Source: Actinomycetota bacterium
GTDB lineage: Bacteria > Actinomycetota > Thermoleophilia > Solirubrobacterales > Solirubrobacteraceae
NCBI GenBank assembly: GCA_903970315.1
Contig: CAJCIJ010000160.1
Location: 1-8,340 of the forward strand
Direction: 5' to 3'
DNA: 8,340 bases
Both the position numbers and the translations under genes were made by a program. The notes under the pieces are model-generated. The model saw nothing but the letters and a program-made list of their open reading frames with translations, had not been told where the DNA came from and did not search any database. Shown here piece after piece: positions 7,400-8,340 of this stretch; position 1 is the first letter of the stretch; every line of letters starts with the position of its first letter.

Positions 7400-7407
7400 T
7401 TATCGGC
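7400..7407 (-). promoter_or_regulatory. GCCGATAA box, matching the sigma-28 (FliA/SigD) -10 consensus
   Basis: The minus strand has GCCGATAA ending 18 bases before the ATG of the small FlgM-like gene, inside the 125-bp divergent gap (7382-7506). It matches all 8 bases of the enterobacterial FliA -10 box. Initiation near 7393 would leave a leader of about 12 bases containing the Shine-Dalgarno. No TAAA-type -35 is seen at 14-16 bases upstream, and an 8-mer can occur by chance in a window this size, so confidence is low. No clear promoter was seen for the divergent hydroxylase gene. Confidence 0.3.
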
Positions 7408-7506
7408 AGCGCCCGCAGCGGCTGGATTCAGATAGCGCAAACACAACGAGGGTACGAGCGCGGAGGCATTCGCTGCGCGCGGCGGTAGCCTGGAACAGAG
7501 GCATCG

Positions 7507-8262
7507 ATGAGCTCCGTAGGAAACACCGACCCCCTTGTCGCCTGGCCCGGCCCTCGCACAGGCCCAACAGCCGGGAGGCTGTCACTGGCGCAGTGCGGGC
7601 GGGCGTTCTTGCGCCACAGCTCGCCGCGGATCATTGCCGCGGCGCTCGTGGCCGCGCTGGCCGCTCGCGCTGCGGTCGGAGGCTGGGGTTGGCAGGACGC
7701 CCTGGCGCCCGCATTTGTGGTCGCCACCGAGCCTGTCACCGAGTGGCTGATCCACGTGTACATCCTCCACGCCACCCGTGTCCGCGTAGGGCGCCGGAGC
7801 TTCCAGCCGCTGGCGGCGCCCGAGCACCGCGCCCACCACGAGGCACCCACTGACCTGCGCTGGGTGTTCATCCCCACAAACGCCCTGCTGGCCTTCCTGC
7901 CGACCATCGCCGTGCTCATGTTCGCCTACGCGAGCGTCGCCCACGCGCTGGTGGGCGGTGCGCTGCTGGGCGAGTGGCTCACAGCGCTGGTGGCCGCCTA
8001 CGCGATCCTCTCAGGGTATGAGTGGTGCCACTTCCTGATCCACACTCCCTACCGGCCCAGACGGTGGTACTTCAAGCTGATCTGGCGCAACCACCGTCTG
8101 CACCACTACAAAAACGAGCATTTCTGGTTCGGCGTGACCACGCACCTGGGCGACGTGGTACTGCACACAAACCCGCAGCAGTCCGATGTGCCGCGGTCAC
8201 CCACGGCGCGCTCGCTGGATGACGGTCGCGAGCACACGCGACCCCCAGCCGCAGCCGCCTGA
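7507..8262 (+). CDS. Fatty-acid/carotenoid hydroxylase-superfamily membrane protein (histidine-box di-iron enzyme)
   Basis: This 251-residue protein is predicted to be an integral membrane di-iron oxygenase that hydroxylates a lipid, sterol-like or carotenoid substrate using O2 and electrons from a partner. The histidine boxes appear in family order: H83-x4-H88 (HVYILH), H107-x2-H110-H111 (HRAHH), H175-x3-H179 (HFLIH) and H196-x2-H199-H200 (HRLHH), plus H205 and H213. Hydrophobic segments at about 41-58, 64-87, 122-145 and 150-172 frame the boxes. The first boxes resemble those of beta-carotene hydroxylase CrtZ, and the last pair (NHRLHHYKNEHFWFGV) resembles generic PF04116 proteins. Residues about 221-251 form a polar, low-complexity tail. 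The start is ATG 7507 with AGAGG (7497-7501) 5 bases upstream. The gene is divergent from the minus-strand block, and no pathway partner is in view, so the substrate is unknown. The superfamily call is firm. Confidence 0.9.
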   Translation: MSSVGNTDPLVAWPGPRTGPTAGRLSLAQCGRAFLRHSSPRIIAAALVAALAARAAVGGWGWQDALAPAFVVATEPVTEWLIHVYILHATRVRVGRRSFQPLAAPEHRAHHEAPTDLRWVFIPTNALLAFLPTIAVLMFAYASVAHALVGGALLGEWLTALVAAYAILSGYEWCHFLIHTPYRPRRWYFKLIWRNHRLHHYKNEHFWFGVTTHLGDVVLHTNPQQSDVPRSPTARSLDDGREHTRPPAAAA

Positions 8263-8286
8263 CCGCTGGCCGCCGAATCGCCGGTT

Positions 8287-8340
8287 CTAGGCTCCCGCCA
8301 ACTCGGCCAACGCGACCGACGGGTCTGACGGGTCCGCGAT
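8287..8340 (-). CDS. Possible C-terminal tail of a minus-strand gene (partial)
   Basis: On the minus strand a frame enters from the right edge and reads 17 codons (IADPSDPSVALAELAGA) before TAG at 8289-8287. Its codons look like those of neighbouring genes, and its stop lies 24 bp from the end of the convergent hydroxylase gene, normal spacing for a gene pair. The stretch is too short to identify, and one of the other minus-strand frames is also open here. This is a tentative call. Confidence 0.3.
   Translation of the reverse strand: MADPSDPSVALAELAGA

Overview
The window is GC-rich with strongly G/C-biased third codon positions and short intergenic gaps. It carries gene families common in Actinomycetota: an MMPL transporter, an RCK-linked K+ channel with an N-terminal RCK domain, and a CHASE-GGDEF-EAL protein. 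My inference is a high-GC actinomycete, perhaps a soil Thermoleophilia/Solirubrobacterales lineage. No marker gene here fixes the taxonomy.

Layout. Positions 1-1685 (minus) hold the N-terminal 561 residues of an MMPL/RND-type membrane transporter that runs off the left edge. At 1712-1784 (plus) is a complete tRNA-Ala(GGC), transcribed divergently from the transporter across only 26 bp. Positions 1852-7381 are a minus-strand block. Read in its own direction it contains a 91-residue protein with a short FlgM-like motif (7381-7106), a CHASE-GGDEF-EAL cyclic-di-GMP enzyme (7072-4598), a two-transmembrane potassium channel with an RCK unit on each side of the pore (4475 or 4502 down to 2586), and a small secreted protein of unknown function (2586-1852). 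The secreted protein starts inside the channel's stop codon (TGATG). At 7507-8262 (plus) is a histidine-box membrane hydroxylase (fatty-acid/carotenoid hydroxylase type), divergent from the block. The last 54 bases may hold the C-terminal tail of a further minus-strand gene.

How the genes may work together (inference). The small protein and the c-di-GMP enzyme are probably co-transcribed (33-bp gap). A GCCGATAA box, which matches the -10 consensus of flagellar sigma-28 promoters, lies just upstream of the small gene, hinting at a motility link, but no -35 element is visible. The channel and secreted protein form a translationally coupled pair. A 122-bp gap with an AT-rich element separates them from the c-di-GMP gene, so they may have their own promoter. 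No CRISPR array, insertion sequence, integrase or defence system was seen. No wholly new system is evident. The most promising points are the channel/secreted-protein pair and the putative motility/c-di-GMP pair.
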